A DNA stretch of 64,000 nt from JAUXFS01 sp963772635 (GTDB lineage: Bacteria; Pseudomonadota; Alphaproteobacteria; Rhodospirillales; Defluviicoccaceae): assembly GCA_963772635.1 (NCBI GenBank), contig CAVYYK010000037.1, positions 1-64,000 on the forward strand, written 5' to 3'. Within the stretch, counting starts at the first letter, position 1. The number at the start of each line of letters is the position of its first letter. Below, piece by piece: positions 29,347 to 38,002 of the stretch. The notes under the pieces were generated by a model. It worked only from the letters and a program-made list of their open reading frames with translations. It was not told the DNA's origin and did no database searches. Both the position numbers and the translations under genes were made by a program.

Positions 29347-30141
29347 TCAGCGCCGAAGCATCGGCAGGGCCATCAGCGCCGCCATCGCGGCGAACAGGTG
29401 CTTGAGGGTGTGGCCACTGATGGTGTGGCCGAGAAGCGCGAAGATCCCGGCGTCGTAGTACTCGCAGATCTTGGCCAGGGCGTAGAGGCCGAACATCGGG
29501 ACGAGATATCGGCAATCCAGCCTGTGCGGTCGAAACAGCAGACAGATCAGCGGGACCGCCAGCATCGGAAAGAACTGGACGACGGCGTAGAAGCGGAGAT
29601 CGCCGTGGCCCGCCTGTTCGGTCAAGTGCCAGTAGATGACGCTGACCATCCCGAGGACGACCAGCACCGGCAGCAGCATCCGCCCGGCCTTCTCGTCGAT
29701 CCGGTCGGCGATGACCGCCGCGAAAAGCGCCATGAACGCGAGGGTCATCGGCAGGCGGTCCCAGAACAGGGTCCCGTTGGTGGGATCGTCGTGATAGTAG
29801 GCCGAGCCGAAGGCGACCAGTCCGACCCCGGCGAAGTAGACGACGAACGACAGCCACAGGGGATCGATCCGGTTTTCCGCGCGCGCGGCCCGTCGGAACA
29901 GGACGATGAGGCCGAGACCGCCGACCGCGAGGAAGGGCGCGTTGGAGACAACATCGCCGAAGTTCGGAATCCCCCAAAGCTCCCGCCGGTCGGCGAAATC
30001 GTGGTAGGCCGGGTCCTGCGGGATCGGCGGCACGACGAAGGCGACCACCATGACGGCGACCGCCGCCGCCAGGATGAATGCGATCCTCGACCGGTAGGGC
30101 AGGGCTCTCGCCCGATCGACCAATCCGAAGGCGGCCGGCAT
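29347..30141 (-). CDS. Ceramidase-like (CREST superfamily) membrane protein
   Basis: 264 residues with about seven membrane helices. The segments SNAPFLAVGGLGL, AYYHDDPTNGTLFWDRLPMT and GHTLKHLFAAMAAL match the alkaline-ceramidase/PAQR (CREST) pattern, with a conserved Ser, the H...D pair and the HxxxH near the C-terminus that bind zinc. The family includes amide hydrolases acting on ceramides inside membranes; bacterial members are mostly untested. A ceramide-synthesis operon lies 29 kb away in this window. Confidence 0.75.
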   Translation of the reverse strand: MPAAFGLVDRARALPYRSRIAFILAAAVAVMVVAFVVPPIPQDPAYHDFADRRELWGIPNFGDVVSNAPFLAVGGLGLIVLFRRAARAENRIDPLWLSFVVYFAGVGLVAFGSAYYHDDPTNGTLFWDRLPMTLAFMALFAAVIADRIDEKAGRMLLPVLVVLGMVSVIYWHLTEQAGHGDLRFYAVVQFFPMLAVPLICLLFRPHRLDCRYLVPMFGLYALAKICEYYDAGIFALLGHTISGHTLKHLFAAMAALMALPMLRR

Positions 30142-30160
30142 CGTTGGGCTGCCGCGCCGC

Positions 30161-30739
30161 CTACCGGCGGACGCCCTCGATCGACAGGGTCAGCTCGACG
30201 GTGCGCGAGGCCGGGCCGAGGTCGTAGTCGATGGCGAAGTCGGCGAGCTTCAGGGTCGTGGTGCCGAGGAAGCCGGCGCGATAGCCGCCCCACGGGTCCG
30301 GGCCGTGGCCGATCTCCTCGACGGCGATCTCGATCGGCCTGGTGACGCCGTTGAGGGTCAGGTCGCCCTTGATCACCCCCTTGCCGTCGCCGGTCGGTTC
30401 CACCGCGGTGCTGACGAAGCGCGCCTTCGGGTGCGCATCGACGTTGAGGAAGTTCTCGTTGCGCAGGTGCTTGTCGCGCTCGGCGTGGTTGGTGTCGACG
30501 CTGGCGGTGTCGATCTCCACCTCGACCCGGGAGTTGGCCGGGTTGTCCCGGTCGACGACGAACTCGCCCGAGAAGTCGTTGAACCGGCCGTAAATCCAGC
30601 TGTAACCCAGGTGCTTGATCCGGAACTCGACGAACGCATGCTGGCCCTGGGTGTCGATGGCGTAGATCTCGGCCGCCTTCGCCGAGGCGAACGTCGTCAC
30701 AGCCAGAAGGACCGCGACGCAGATGGCGCGAAAGGTCAT
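30161..30739 (-). CDS. YceI family periplasmic lipid-binding protein
   Basis: 192 residues from the ATG at 30739. A signal peptide (VAVLLAVTTFASAKA) is followed by a lipocalin-like YceI domain: YAIDTQGQHAFVEFRIKHLG, then NFLNVDAHPKARF and GDLTLNGVTRPIEI. YceI proteins bind isoprenoid or fatty lipids in the periplasm. The gene overlaps the cytochrome b561 gene by four bases, a widespread pairing. Confidence 0.9.
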   Translation of the reverse strand: MTFRAICVAVLLAVTTFASAKAAEIYAIDTQGQHAFVEFRIKHLGYSWIYGRFNDFSGEFVVDRDNPANSRVEVEIDTASVDTNHAERDKHLRNENFLNVDAHPKARFVSTAVEPTGDGKGVIKGDLTLNGVTRPIEIAVEEIGHGPDPWGGYRAGFLGTTTLKLADFAIDYDLGPASRTVELTLSIEGVRR

Positions 30740-31317
30740 GCTTCTCTCCTTTGTTCTGTTCTCGGGGGCCGTTTCAGTCCCAACATCCGCAAAAGGGTGG
30801 CGTCGCGATCGATCAGGTGGTGCTTGAGGGCGGCGAGGGCGTGCAGCCCGACGAGGCCGATCAGCCCGTAGGCGATGTAGGTGTGAAACTCGCCGGCCAC
30901 GTCCTCCTGGCGGTGCAGCCCATGGATCGTCGCCGGGACCGAAAACAGGTCGAACACCGCCACCGGGGCTCCATTGGCCGTGGCGATCAGATAGCCGCTG
31001 ATCACGGTGGCAAACACGCCGAGGTAGAGAACGACATGGACCCAATGGGCCGCCCGTGTCTCCCACCGGCGCACTCCGGGCTCGGCTTCTGGCACCCCGT
31101 TGCCCCACCGCCACAGGAGCCGGACCAGCATCACCGCGGCCAGCACGATCCCGAACGCCTTGTGCAGGGCGGGCGCCCGATTGTACCAGGGGTCGTAGTA
31201 GCCGAGCTCCACCATCCACACGCCCGAGGCGAACAGCCCGATGACCGAGGCGGCCACCAGCCAGTGCAGAACGATATGGATGGCGCCGTAATGGGATGCG
31301 GTGTTGCGCAGTTTCAT
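30736..31317 (-). CDS. Cytochrome b561 family protein
   Basis: 193 residues from the ATG at 31317. Four membrane helices carry the haem-ligand His residues: IHIVLHWLVAAS, PALHKAFGIVL, AHWVHVVLYLGV and GLHALAALKHHLID. It is a membrane di-haem electron carrier of the CybB type. The longer open frame upstream (to 31461) lacks membrane character and is rejected as the N-terminus. Confidence 0.9.
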   Translation of the reverse strand: MKLRNTASHYGAIHIVLHWLVAASVIGLFASGVWMVELGYYDPWYNRAPALHKAFGIVLAAVMLVRLLWRWGNGVPEAEPGVRRWETRAAHWVHVVLYLGVFATVISGYLIATANGAPVAVFDLFSVPATIHGLHRQEDVAGEFHTYIAYGLIGLVGLHALAALKHHLIDRDATLLRMLGLKRPPRTEQRREA

Positions 31318-31533
31318 CGGATCGCGATGCAGTTCGTCTCTGGCTCCGAAAGAGCAATTAGTGGTGCGCCGCGAGCGGATTTGAAGCGCGGTCGCGGCGC
31401 CCGTGTGCTCACAGCTCTCGTGAGCGGTCCGCGAGACGAAGCCGGTTTCAACGGCGTGCAAAGTTGATTCTGGAACAAGCCTTGCCGGTGAGGCAAACTT
31501 GCGGCAGTTGATCTACGGGATGAGGAGAGGGAC

Positions 31534-31820
31534 ATGGCGAACGAGGGATATCATGAGCCGGTCGGCGATCTGTCCGACGAGACCAAGGACATGCACCGGG
31601 CGATTACGTCGCTGATGGAGGAATTGGAGGCGGTCGACTGGTACAACCAGCGGGTCGATGCCTGCAAGGATCGCGAACTCGGGCGATCCTCGCCCACAAC
31701 CGCGACGAGGAGAAGGAACACGCCTCGATGGTGCTGGAGTGGATCCGTCGGAAGGACCCGACCTTCGACAAGGAGCTCCGCGACTATCTGTTCACCGACA
31801 AGACCATCGCCCACGAATAG
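31534..31820 (+). CDS. Encapsulin-type ferritin-like (EncFtn) protein without targeting tail, one-base frameshift
   Basis: 95 residues once a missing base near 31683 is restored. The segment EELEAVDWYNQRVDA followed by LAHNRDEEKEHASMVLEW matches the EncFtn family: Glu30, Glu32, Trp36, Glu60 and His63 correspond to the iron-site residues known in Rhodospirillum rubrum. EncFtn forms annular decamers that oxidise Fe(II) and are normally packed in encapsulin shells through a C-terminal peptide. Here the frame ends at TIAHE with no such tail, and no encapsulin gene is adjacent. The ATG follows ATGAGGAGAGG. Confidence 0.82.
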
Positions 31821-31840
31821 TCAACGGCAAGGAGCAGACG

Positions 31841-32170
31841 ATGAGCGCGTATTTGGTTGCCACGGTTCGCGTCGACGACCCGGAGACCTACAAGAAGTAC
31901 ACGGCACGAACGCCGGCGATCATCGCCAAGCACGGCGGCCGCTTCCTGGTGCGCGGCGGGGCGGTGGAGACCATCGAGGGTAAACCGTTCGGCGACCGGC
32001 TGGTGGTCCTCGAGTTCCCCAGCGCCGAGGCGGTAAAGACCTTCTACGCCTCGCCCGAATACCAAGAGGCGATGAAATTCCGCCAAGCGTCGTCGGAAGC
32101 CACGTTCCTGCTCGCGGAAGGTGTCCCCGAGGGCGTCGTCGCCCCCGACGACAAGGTTGTCAAATCGTAA
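31841..32170 (+). CDS. DUF1330 family protein
   Basis: 109 residues from the ATG at 31841 after AAGGAG. It has the dimeric ferredoxin-like (ABM-type) fold pattern of DUF1330: YLVATVRVDDPETYKKYT, HGGRFLVRGG and RLVVLEFPSAEAVKTFYASP. The function is unknown; members are small cytosolic proteins, often in stress or detoxification operons. It follows the EncFtn gene by 20 bases and is probably cotranscribed. Confidence 0.88.
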   Translation: MSAYLVATVRVDDPETYKKYTARTPAIIAKHGGRFLVRGGAVETIEGKPFGDRLVVLEFPSAEAVKTFYASPEYQEAMKFRQASSEATFLLAEGVPEGVVAPDDKVVKS

Positions 32171-32173
32171 CGA

Positions 32174-33155
32174 ATGCATGCGCGCGCTGCAGATGCCTCG
32201 GCTATCGGTCCGCCGGAGAGGATGGCGTTCGCCGACGTTCCGGCGCCGAAGCCTGCGGCCGATGAGGTGCTGGTCGAGGTCCGCTGCTGCGCCGTCAGCT
32301 TCTTCGATACCCTGTTCATCCAGGGCCTCTATCAGATCAAGCCGCCGCTGCCGTTCATTCCCGGCGCCGAGGTCGCGGGGGTGGTCGCCGAGGTCGGCGC
32401 CGATGCCGCCGATCGGTTCCGTCCCGGAGACCGGGTGATCGCGCTGACCTGGACCGGCGGTCTCGCCGAACGGGTTTGCGTCGGAGTGGACGAACTTGTG
32501 CGGCTGCCGGAGACGGTCGGCTTCGATGCCGGCGCCGCCATGGTGATGGCATACGGCACCGCCGCTCTCGCCCTCGACGGCGAAGCACGGCTGCAAGCCG
32601 GCGAGACGGTGCTGGTGCTGGGCGGCGGCGGCGGGGTCGGCGGCGCGGCGATCGACATCGCCAAGGCGCGCGGCGCCACCGTGATCGCGGCGGCGTCCGG
32701 GGCCGACAAGCTGGCGCTGTGCCGGGACCTGGGCGCCGATCAGCATGATCGACTACGGCCGCGAGGACCTGAAGACGGCGATCCGCGACCGGTTCGGAAC
32801 GGTCGACGTGGTCTTCGATCCGCTCGGCGGCGCCTTCACCGAGGCGGCGTTGCGGTGCATCGCCAAGGGCGGGCGCCATCTGATCATCGGCTTCGCCGCC
32901 GGAGAGATCCCGAGGATTCCGATGAACCTGCCGCTGCTCAAGCAGGCGCGCATCGTCGGCGTCGACTGGGGCGATTTCTCCCGCCGAGACCCGGCGGCGA
33001 GCGCGGCGAGGAACGCCGAACTGATGGTCGAGGTCGAGGCGGGCCGGCTCACGCCCCGCGCCGGCCGCCGCTACCCGTTCGCCGAAGCCCGCCAGGCGTT
33101 CCGCGACATCATCGACCGCGCCGCCGTCGGTCGAAGCGTCGTGTGGATCGACTGA
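32174..33155 (+). CDS. NADPH:quinone oxidoreductase (zinc-free MDR family), frameshifted
   Basis: About 326 residues after removing an extra base near 32743. The N-terminal catalytic-fold segment VAGVVAEVGADAADRFRPGD lacks the zinc ligands of true alcohol dehydrogenases. The NADPH motif is VLVLGGGGGVGGAAIDIAKA, and the C-terminal half (DVVFDPLGGAFTEAALRCI ... LLKQARIVGVDWG) follows in the second frame. It should reduce quinones or enoyl substrates. The first dozen residues as read (MHARAADASA) are unlike the usual MRALQ... start, which is present one frame away at 32178, so a second indel near 32205 is possible. Confidence 0.85.
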
Positions 33156-33194
33156 CCGCTGGTCCTCGACATACAGCCAGGAACCGGTGCTCGC

Positions 33195-33635
33195 CTAAGC
33201 GACCGGGCCGTCGTTCCAGGGATCGAACAAGTCGGCGCCGGTGTCGCGGACGTCGCCGATGTTACGGGTGACCAGGACCAAATCGTTCTCGATCGCCGAG
33301 GCGGCGAGCAGGGTGTCGACCACCGGCGGCGCCCGCCCGGTCTTCCGTTGGACCGCGCCGCTGATCCGTCCCCAGCGCCGCACCGTGGCATTGTCGAGGG
33401 CGACGATGCGTCCGGCGAAGCGTGCCTCAAGGCCAGTCACGGCGGCGGCGATCCGTGCCCGTGCCGGAGAGCCCTCAGGCAGGTTGGCGATCCCCTTGTC
33501 GTATTCGCCGAGGGTGAGGACGCTGATGAACAGACGGCCCTCGTCCTTGGTTCGCGCCCATGTTGCAACCTTGGGATCGCAGCCCGGCCGCGCCAGTTCC
33601 GAGATCACATTGGTGTCGAGCAGCCAGCCGATCAC
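33195..33635 (-). CDS. PIN-domain toxin (VapC/FitB-like)
   Basis: 146 residues starting at GTG 33635, overlapping the antitoxin stop by four bases. The acidic PIN residues are visible: Asp in WLLDTNVISEL, Glu in VLTLGEYDKG, Asp in PPVVDTLLAASA and the final Asp in TRNIGDV. The family are Mg2+-dependent ribonucleases that cleave tRNA or rRNA when the antitoxin is lost. Confidence 0.9.
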   Translation of the reverse strand: MIGWLLDTNVISELARPGCDPKVATWARTKDEGRLFISVLTLGEYDKGIANLPEGSPARARIAAAVTGLEARFAGRIVALDNATVRRWGRISGAVQRKTGRAPPVVDTLLAASAIENDLVLVTRNIGDVRDTGADLFDPWNDGPVA

Positions 33636-33979
33636 ACGGCGACGTCCCGTCCCCGGTCCGGTGCGCGCCGCACGTCGATTTCGGCGAGCGCCGTTTCCTG
33701 CAGGAAGTCGACCAGCGACTGCCGCGGTCGCTCCGCCGGCAGCAGCCGTTTGAGGTCGTCGACGGCGATCACCACCACCGCGTCCTTGCCGTGGTAGGTG
33801 ACCCGCTGGGGGCCTTGCTCGCGCGCCCGGCGGACCACTTCGCTGAACCTGGCCTTGGCGTCTTCCAGCTTCCACGCGGTAAGGGCGCCGATCGTCGTCC
33901 TCTCGACGCCGAACCGCGCCGGCACCCCATCCTCAGCGAATCCCTTTGGTTTTCCGGTTCTCGACACTCTCGCCACCAC
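33632..33979 (-). CDS. Phd/YefM-type antitoxin
   Basis: 115 residues as read from a GTG at 33979. The conserved Phd/YefM fold starts at about residue 34: TAWKLEDAKARFSEVVRRA then YHGKDAVVVIAVDDLKRLL. It neutralises the PIN toxin and usually binds its own promoter; a perfect palindrome sits just upstream. The first 30 residues are atypical, so a shorter protein starting at an internal GTG is possible. Confidence 0.82.
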   Translation of the reverse strand: MVARVSRTGKPKGFAEDGVPARFGVERTTIGALTAWKLEDAKARFSEVVRRAREQGPQRVTYHGKDAVVVIAVDDLKRLLPAERPRQSLVDFLQETALAEIDVRRAPDRGRDVAV

Positions 33980-33986
33980 GGTGGTT

Positions 33987-34039
33987 GATATAATCTGACT
34001 AGCTAGTCAGATTATATCGGGGGCGGGCCGCTGCGGCAA
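33987..34039 (-). promoter_or_regulatory. Toxin-antitoxin promoter with a 32-base perfect palindromic operator
   Basis: 33987-34018 is a perfect palindrome (half-site GATATAATCTGACTAG). On the minus strand it contains TATAAT at 34016-34011, and 17 bases upstream is TTGCCG (34039-34034), a good -10/-35 pair for the antitoxin gene whose GTG is at 33979. Binding of the antitoxin here would block the promoter. Confidence 0.7.
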
Positions 34040-34051
34040 TGTATTGCTTGT

Positions 34052-34576
34052 TCAGGCCGGGATGGTGATTCGGTCCGGGGTGTCCTCGGCATCCGTCTCC
34101 TGGTCGCGGTCCTCCTCGTCCGGCTCTTCCGAATTCACCAACCGATGAGAGGGCAGGTGTGTATCCCAGCGACGAGGAAAGCGCGGTTTCGCCGTCGGTT
34201 CGGCCTCTTCGCGGGGCACGCACTGGCCCTGGAGGCGGGCGCCGGGCTCGATGGCGAGGGTTTCGTGGAGAACGTCGCCGGCCACTCGCGATGATTTACC
34301 CAGGGTGACCGAGCGGGCGGCGATCGCGCCGTCGACCTGTCCCTCGATGTGAACGGTATCGGCGGTAATCGCCCCGGCGACCACGCCGTCGCGACTGACT
34401 TGCACGGACTTGGCGTGTATCTCGCCTTCGTGATAGCCGTCGATATGGACCTCGCCGTCGGTTCTCAGATTGCCGACCAAACGGGCGCCGGCGCTGAGGA
34501 TCGAGGGAACCGCGCTCTTGCCGTTGGCGGGACGCTTCGTCTCTTGGCTCTTATGATCACTGGTTCTGGAAAACAT
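34052..34576 (-). CDS. Bactofilin
   Basis: 174 residues. A central right-handed beta-helix of the bactofilin (DUF583) type runs from SILSAGARLVGNLRTDGEVH through GQVDGAIAARSVTLGKSSRV to the GARLQGQ turn, flanked by a short basic N-terminus and a disordered acidic C-terminus. Bactofilins polymerise without nucleotides and position cell-wall enzymes. It overlaps the M23 peptidase gene by 20 bases, the usual bactofilin-peptidase pair. Confidence 0.92.
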   Translation of the reverse strand: MFSRTSDHKSQETKRPANGKSAVPSILSAGARLVGNLRTDGEVHIDGYHEGEIHAKSVQVSRDGVVAGAITADTVHIEGQVDGAIAARSVTLGKSSRVAGDVLHETLAIEPGARLQGQCVPREEAEPTAKPRFPRRWDTHLPSHRLVNSEEPDEEDRDQETDAEDTPDRITIPA

Positions 34577-35578
34577 ATCGACCTGCTTCGATGAATTTCA
34601 TGGGATTTGTGGGTTTGCCGTCGACCCGCACTTCGTAGTGCAGGTGGGCTCCGGTACTTCGCCCGGTATTGCCCAGCAAGCGCGATCTTTTGACGAAACG
34701 TTCACCTTCTGGCCCCTCCTGACCAACACTTTGGCGAGATGGCCGAAGCGGGTCCTGAGCCCGGCGCCGTGATCGATCTCGACGAAGTTGCCGTAGCGGC
34801 CGTTCTTTCCGGCGAAGGTCACCACCCCGGGCGCGGTGGCGTAGATCGGGCGACTTCAGCGGGGCGATCAGATCGAGGCCCTCGTGGCGTGCCAGCTTCC
34901 TGTTGATCGGATCGCTGCCGCCGGCCAAAGCCGCTGCTGACGGCGTAGGCGTCGAGCGGCACGGTCAGCGGCAGGCGCGAGACGGCTTGCCGCAACCTTG
35001 CCAGTTCGTCAAGCGTGTCTTCGAAATTCGCCAGATCCTCGGCGAGCGGCAGCGGCGTGGCGTCGTCTCCGCTCGCCGGCAGGAACGGACCGCCCGAAGC
35101 CTCCGGCCCGGTCTTCGGCCGCGGCCAGCAGCTGTTCCGCATCGAGGCCGGTTCGGGCGATGAACCGCTCCCAATCGGCGACGAACCGCGCCGCCCTCTC
35201 GCTCTGGTGTTGCACCGCGCGCCGACCTCTCTCCTGCAACTGGTTGAGGCGGGCGACCTCGGCGGCGAGGGCATCCACCTCGTGCTGGCTCTGGGTGAGA
35301 TCGTCGAGAAGATCGTCGTAGGCGGCCCTGGCGCTGGAAACCTGATGATCCCGGGTCACCAGGGAGCGCTTCTGCACGAAGTATTCCGAACTGGCGAACG
35401 CCATCCACGTGCCGGCGGCGGCGACCGAACAGAGAAGGGCGACCTGAAGCGTGCGGCCCACGCGGATGGCGTAAAACCGCCCCGCCGCCTGCACCAGGAT
35501 CTGGCGGTCGCGAAGAATCCGGCCGAGCCATTTGCGGTACCCGCCTCGCGATATGGTGGCACTACCGCTGCAATTCAT
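34557..35578 (-). CDS. M23 family cell-wall endopeptidase, four one-base frameshifts
   Basis: About 339 residues when corrected (extra bases near 35098, 34919 and 34851; one missing near 34709). Order: a cytoplasmic start, one membrane helix (VALLCSVAAAGTWMAFASSEY), a coiled-coil region (DDLLDDLTQSQHEVDALAAE), then the LytM domain with SSGFG, the zinc ligands in LARHEGLDL and the HLHYEVRVDGKPTNP motif. It should cut peptidoglycan crosslinks at sites set by the bactofilin. All catalytic motifs survive, so indels are more likely errors than decay. Confidence 0.82.
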
Positions 35579-35874
35579 GCTCGTGCATCCGTCTACGTGT
35601 CTGGGTCGGATTTCGACGGGACGATGACGACCCGCCGTACTGCCCAAGCTACCGCCCCGGCTTTAATGGCGGGTTAAAGACCGGGGTGAATTCAGTCGGT
35701 TTTTTCCACATGCGAGAGATCTCCGCAGACCCTCGATCAAGGGTGGCTTTGGACGACCGGAAATGCAGTGACGGCGGTCACTGACCCTAATCCCTTTGCC
35801 AACTTCGGGCGCATGGGACACATTCCGCCGGCACGCCGGGACGGTTCGGCGTTTTTGGGGGAGGCACTCGAAAC

Positions 35875-36324
35875 GTGAAAGTCGGTACCGGGGTCCCGGA
35901 GTGGATGTACCGGCAATCGGCGGTCATCCCGTATCGCTTGGGGGCGGACGGCCTCGAGGTGCTGCTGATCACGTCGCGCAAGCGAAAACGCTGGGTCCTG
36001 CCGAAAGGCGTCGTCGAGCCGGGGATGACCCCGGCGGGCTCGGCGGAGAAGGAGGCGTTCGAGGAAGCCGGCATCGAGGGCCGCGTCGACGATCGCCCGC
36101 TTGGATCCTACCAGTACCGCAAGTGGGGCGGCACCTGCACCGTCGAGGTGTTCGCCATGCGGGTCACCGAGGAATCCGACGACTGGCCCGAGGTCGACAT
36201 CCATACCCGCGAGTGGACACCCCCCGCCGAAGCTGTCGGCCGGGTCGGAGTTCGTTGCCCAAGGATCAATCGGGTCGGGCGGATCGATGCTGTAGCCGCG
36301 TGCCGGTCTCGGCGGTGGGGGTGA
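35875..36324 (+). CDS. Nudix hydrolase, altered C-terminus
   Basis: 149 residues from GTG 35875, with GGGGGAGG upstream. The Nudix box is seen as GVVEPGMTPAGSAEKEAFEEAG with the catalytic EAFEEAG core. The protein resembles diadenosine/diphosphoinositol-type Nudix enzymes (RKRKRWVLPKG). After REWTPPAEAVGRV the sequence departs from the family pattern and runs into the 3' end of the opposite-strand cyclase gene. The expected C-terminal ending (EEGLKAMIANLPERV) is found instead in a truncated copy at 38003-38176. Confidence 0.85.
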   Translation: MKVGTGVPEWMYRQSAVIPYRLGADGLEVLLITSRKRKRWVLPKGVVEPGMTPAGSAEKEAFEEAGIEGRVDDRPLGSYQYRKWGGTCTVEVFAMRVTEESDDWPEVDIHTREWTPPAEAVGRVGVRCPRINRVGRIDAVAACRSRRWG

Positions 36325-37624
36325 ACACCGCCGCCGGTTCGGAGAACCCGCGCACCGCAATACGGCCGATCTCGCGCACCGGGATACCGGATAGGTGCTC
36401 GACAGTGGCGGCGTCGATCAGCACCTGGGTGCCGTGCTCCTTGTTGAGGGCCTCGAGGCGGGCCGAAAGGTTGACGGTATCGCCGTAGAGCGAATAGGTC
36501 TGGCGGCCGCAGCCGCCGACGCTGCCGGCGATTACCGGCCCGGTGGCGATGCCGGCGCGGATCGCCAGGCGCTCGCCGTTAAAGTCCCGATCGCCGGTCA
36601 CATCGACAATGTCGAGGGCGGCGCGCACAGCGTTGGCGGCGTGCTCCGGATCCTCGACGGGGAGGTTGAAGGTCGCCATGATCGCGTCGCCGATGAACTG
36701 GGTCACCACTCCGCCGTAGCGGGTGATGGACGCGGTCGCCGCATCGAAAAAGGCGTTCAGTACCCCGACCACGCGCCGGGGCCCGCTCGCCTCGGTCATC
36801 CGGGTGAAGCCGGCAACGTCGATGAACAGCACCGTCGCCGTGCCCTCCACCGGTTGCAGCAGCCCACGATCGGTGATCAGCGCATCGGCGATGGCCCTCG
36901 GGACGTAGCGGCCGAAAACGTCCGACAGGGTACGCCGCTCCTCGTCCAGTTCCAGCTGCCGGCGCACCGTGCGCCGCGCCCGCCACACGACGGTAGCGAT
37001 CAGCACCGCGACCAGAAAGTAGGCCAGTGCCTCCTGGATGCGGCTGCCGGTGCCGACGAAGTTGGGGTTGAGGAATATCGCCAGGAATTGTTCGGTGGTC
37101 GGTGTGGTGCCGATATCGGACCAGTCGAGGCGCTCCGGCATATCGCGGATCGCCCAGGCGAAGGCGCCGAGCCAGCCGGCCGCCACGGTGACCCCGGTCC
37201 ACAACACCAGCCCCGGCGAGAAGCTGAAGGCGGCAATGCCGAGGATCAGGAAATAGAACGGAAAGATGGTGTTGCGGAAGGACATCACCTGGGGCACGTC
37301 GATGGTGTCGAAGATCGGCTGGGTGGCCATCAGCAGCGACAGGATGGCGATGTCGAGGGTGACGAACGCGTACTTGAGCCAGGGCCGGTCGTGGCGCGAG
37401 CCGATGAGGACGTAGTGGATGAGACCGAGGACGGCAAAGCCGGCGATGCCGAGACCGAGTTGCAGCGCATGCTCCGGATTGGCGATGCGTGACAGCACCA
37501 GGAAGACGCCGAGCAGCACCAGCGCCACGAGACGGCCCTTGATGGCAATGCGCAGGCCGGTCTGCTCGACCTCGAGGAAGGTCGCGGCAAGATGGACCTG
37601 CCGGTTGTCGGTATCGCTCGGCAC
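36266..37624 (-). CDS. Class III adenylate/guanylate cyclase with membrane-sensor N-terminus
   Basis: About 452 residues from GTG 37624 (CGAGG upstream; ATG 37663 is an alternative). Several membrane helices (about residues 30-240) precede a class III catalytic domain. Metal-binding Asp residues are in FIDVAGFTRM and QFIGDAIMATF, and the base/transition-state region is SLYGDTVNLSARLE with Asn and Arg. It would make cAMP or cGMP in response to a membrane-sensed signal. The 3' end overlaps the 3' end of the convergent Nudix gene. Confidence 0.9.
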   Translation of the reverse strand: MPSDTDNRQVHLAATFLEVEQTGLRIAIKGRLVALVLLGVFLVLSRIANPEHALQLGLGIAGFAVLGLIHYVLIGSRHDRPWLKYAFVTLDIAILSLLMATQPIFDTIDVPQVMSFRNTIFPFYFLILGIAAFSFSPGLVLWTGVTVAAGWLGAFAWAIRDMPERLDWSDIGTTPTTEQFLAIFLNPNFVGTGSRIQEALAYFLVAVLIATVVWRARRTVRRQLELDEERRTLSDVFGRYVPRAIADALITDRGLLQPVEGTATVLFIDVAGFTRMTEASGPRRVVGVLNAFFDAATASITRYGGVVTQFIGDAIMATFNLPVEDPEHAANAVRAALDIVDVTGDRDFNGERLAIRAGIATGPVIAGSVGGCGRQTYSLYGDTVNLSARLEALNKEHGTQVLIDAATVEHLSGIPVREIGRIAVRGFSEPAAVFTPTAETGTRLQHRSARPD

Positions 37625-38002
37625 GGGTGACCTCGGACATGGGGCCGGTGCGGATCCGCCCATCGGGCACGGTTCATGACCCGCGCACACTAATATGGGC
37701 GATTGAAAAGTTCGCGCCAATGGACGCGCCGTCGCCAAGGGGAGCACGGCGCCATGGACGAAAAGCCGGCCCGATCGGCTGGTCTGACTTGGGCGCGTAT
37801 GGGCCGGGGGCCGAGTGTGCGCGGCGTGACCTCGTTTTCCCGCCACCCCGCAGCGCCATCATCAATACGGTTCTGCCCGAAAGCATGGTCTGGTCGGCGG
37901 AGTCGTCACGACCGCCCAACTTCTCGGCGGCACCGTCGGCTTGGCCGACTGCAGCATGCTCTTCACCTCACCGCCATCTTCTTCACGATGTTGTACGAGG
38001 GG
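37625..38002. other. Region without a recognised gene, upstream of the cyclase and before the Nudix fragment
   Basis: Nothing protein-like was identified. The region contains the cyclase 5' leader and ends at the breakpoint where Nudix similarity resumes. Confidence 0.4.
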
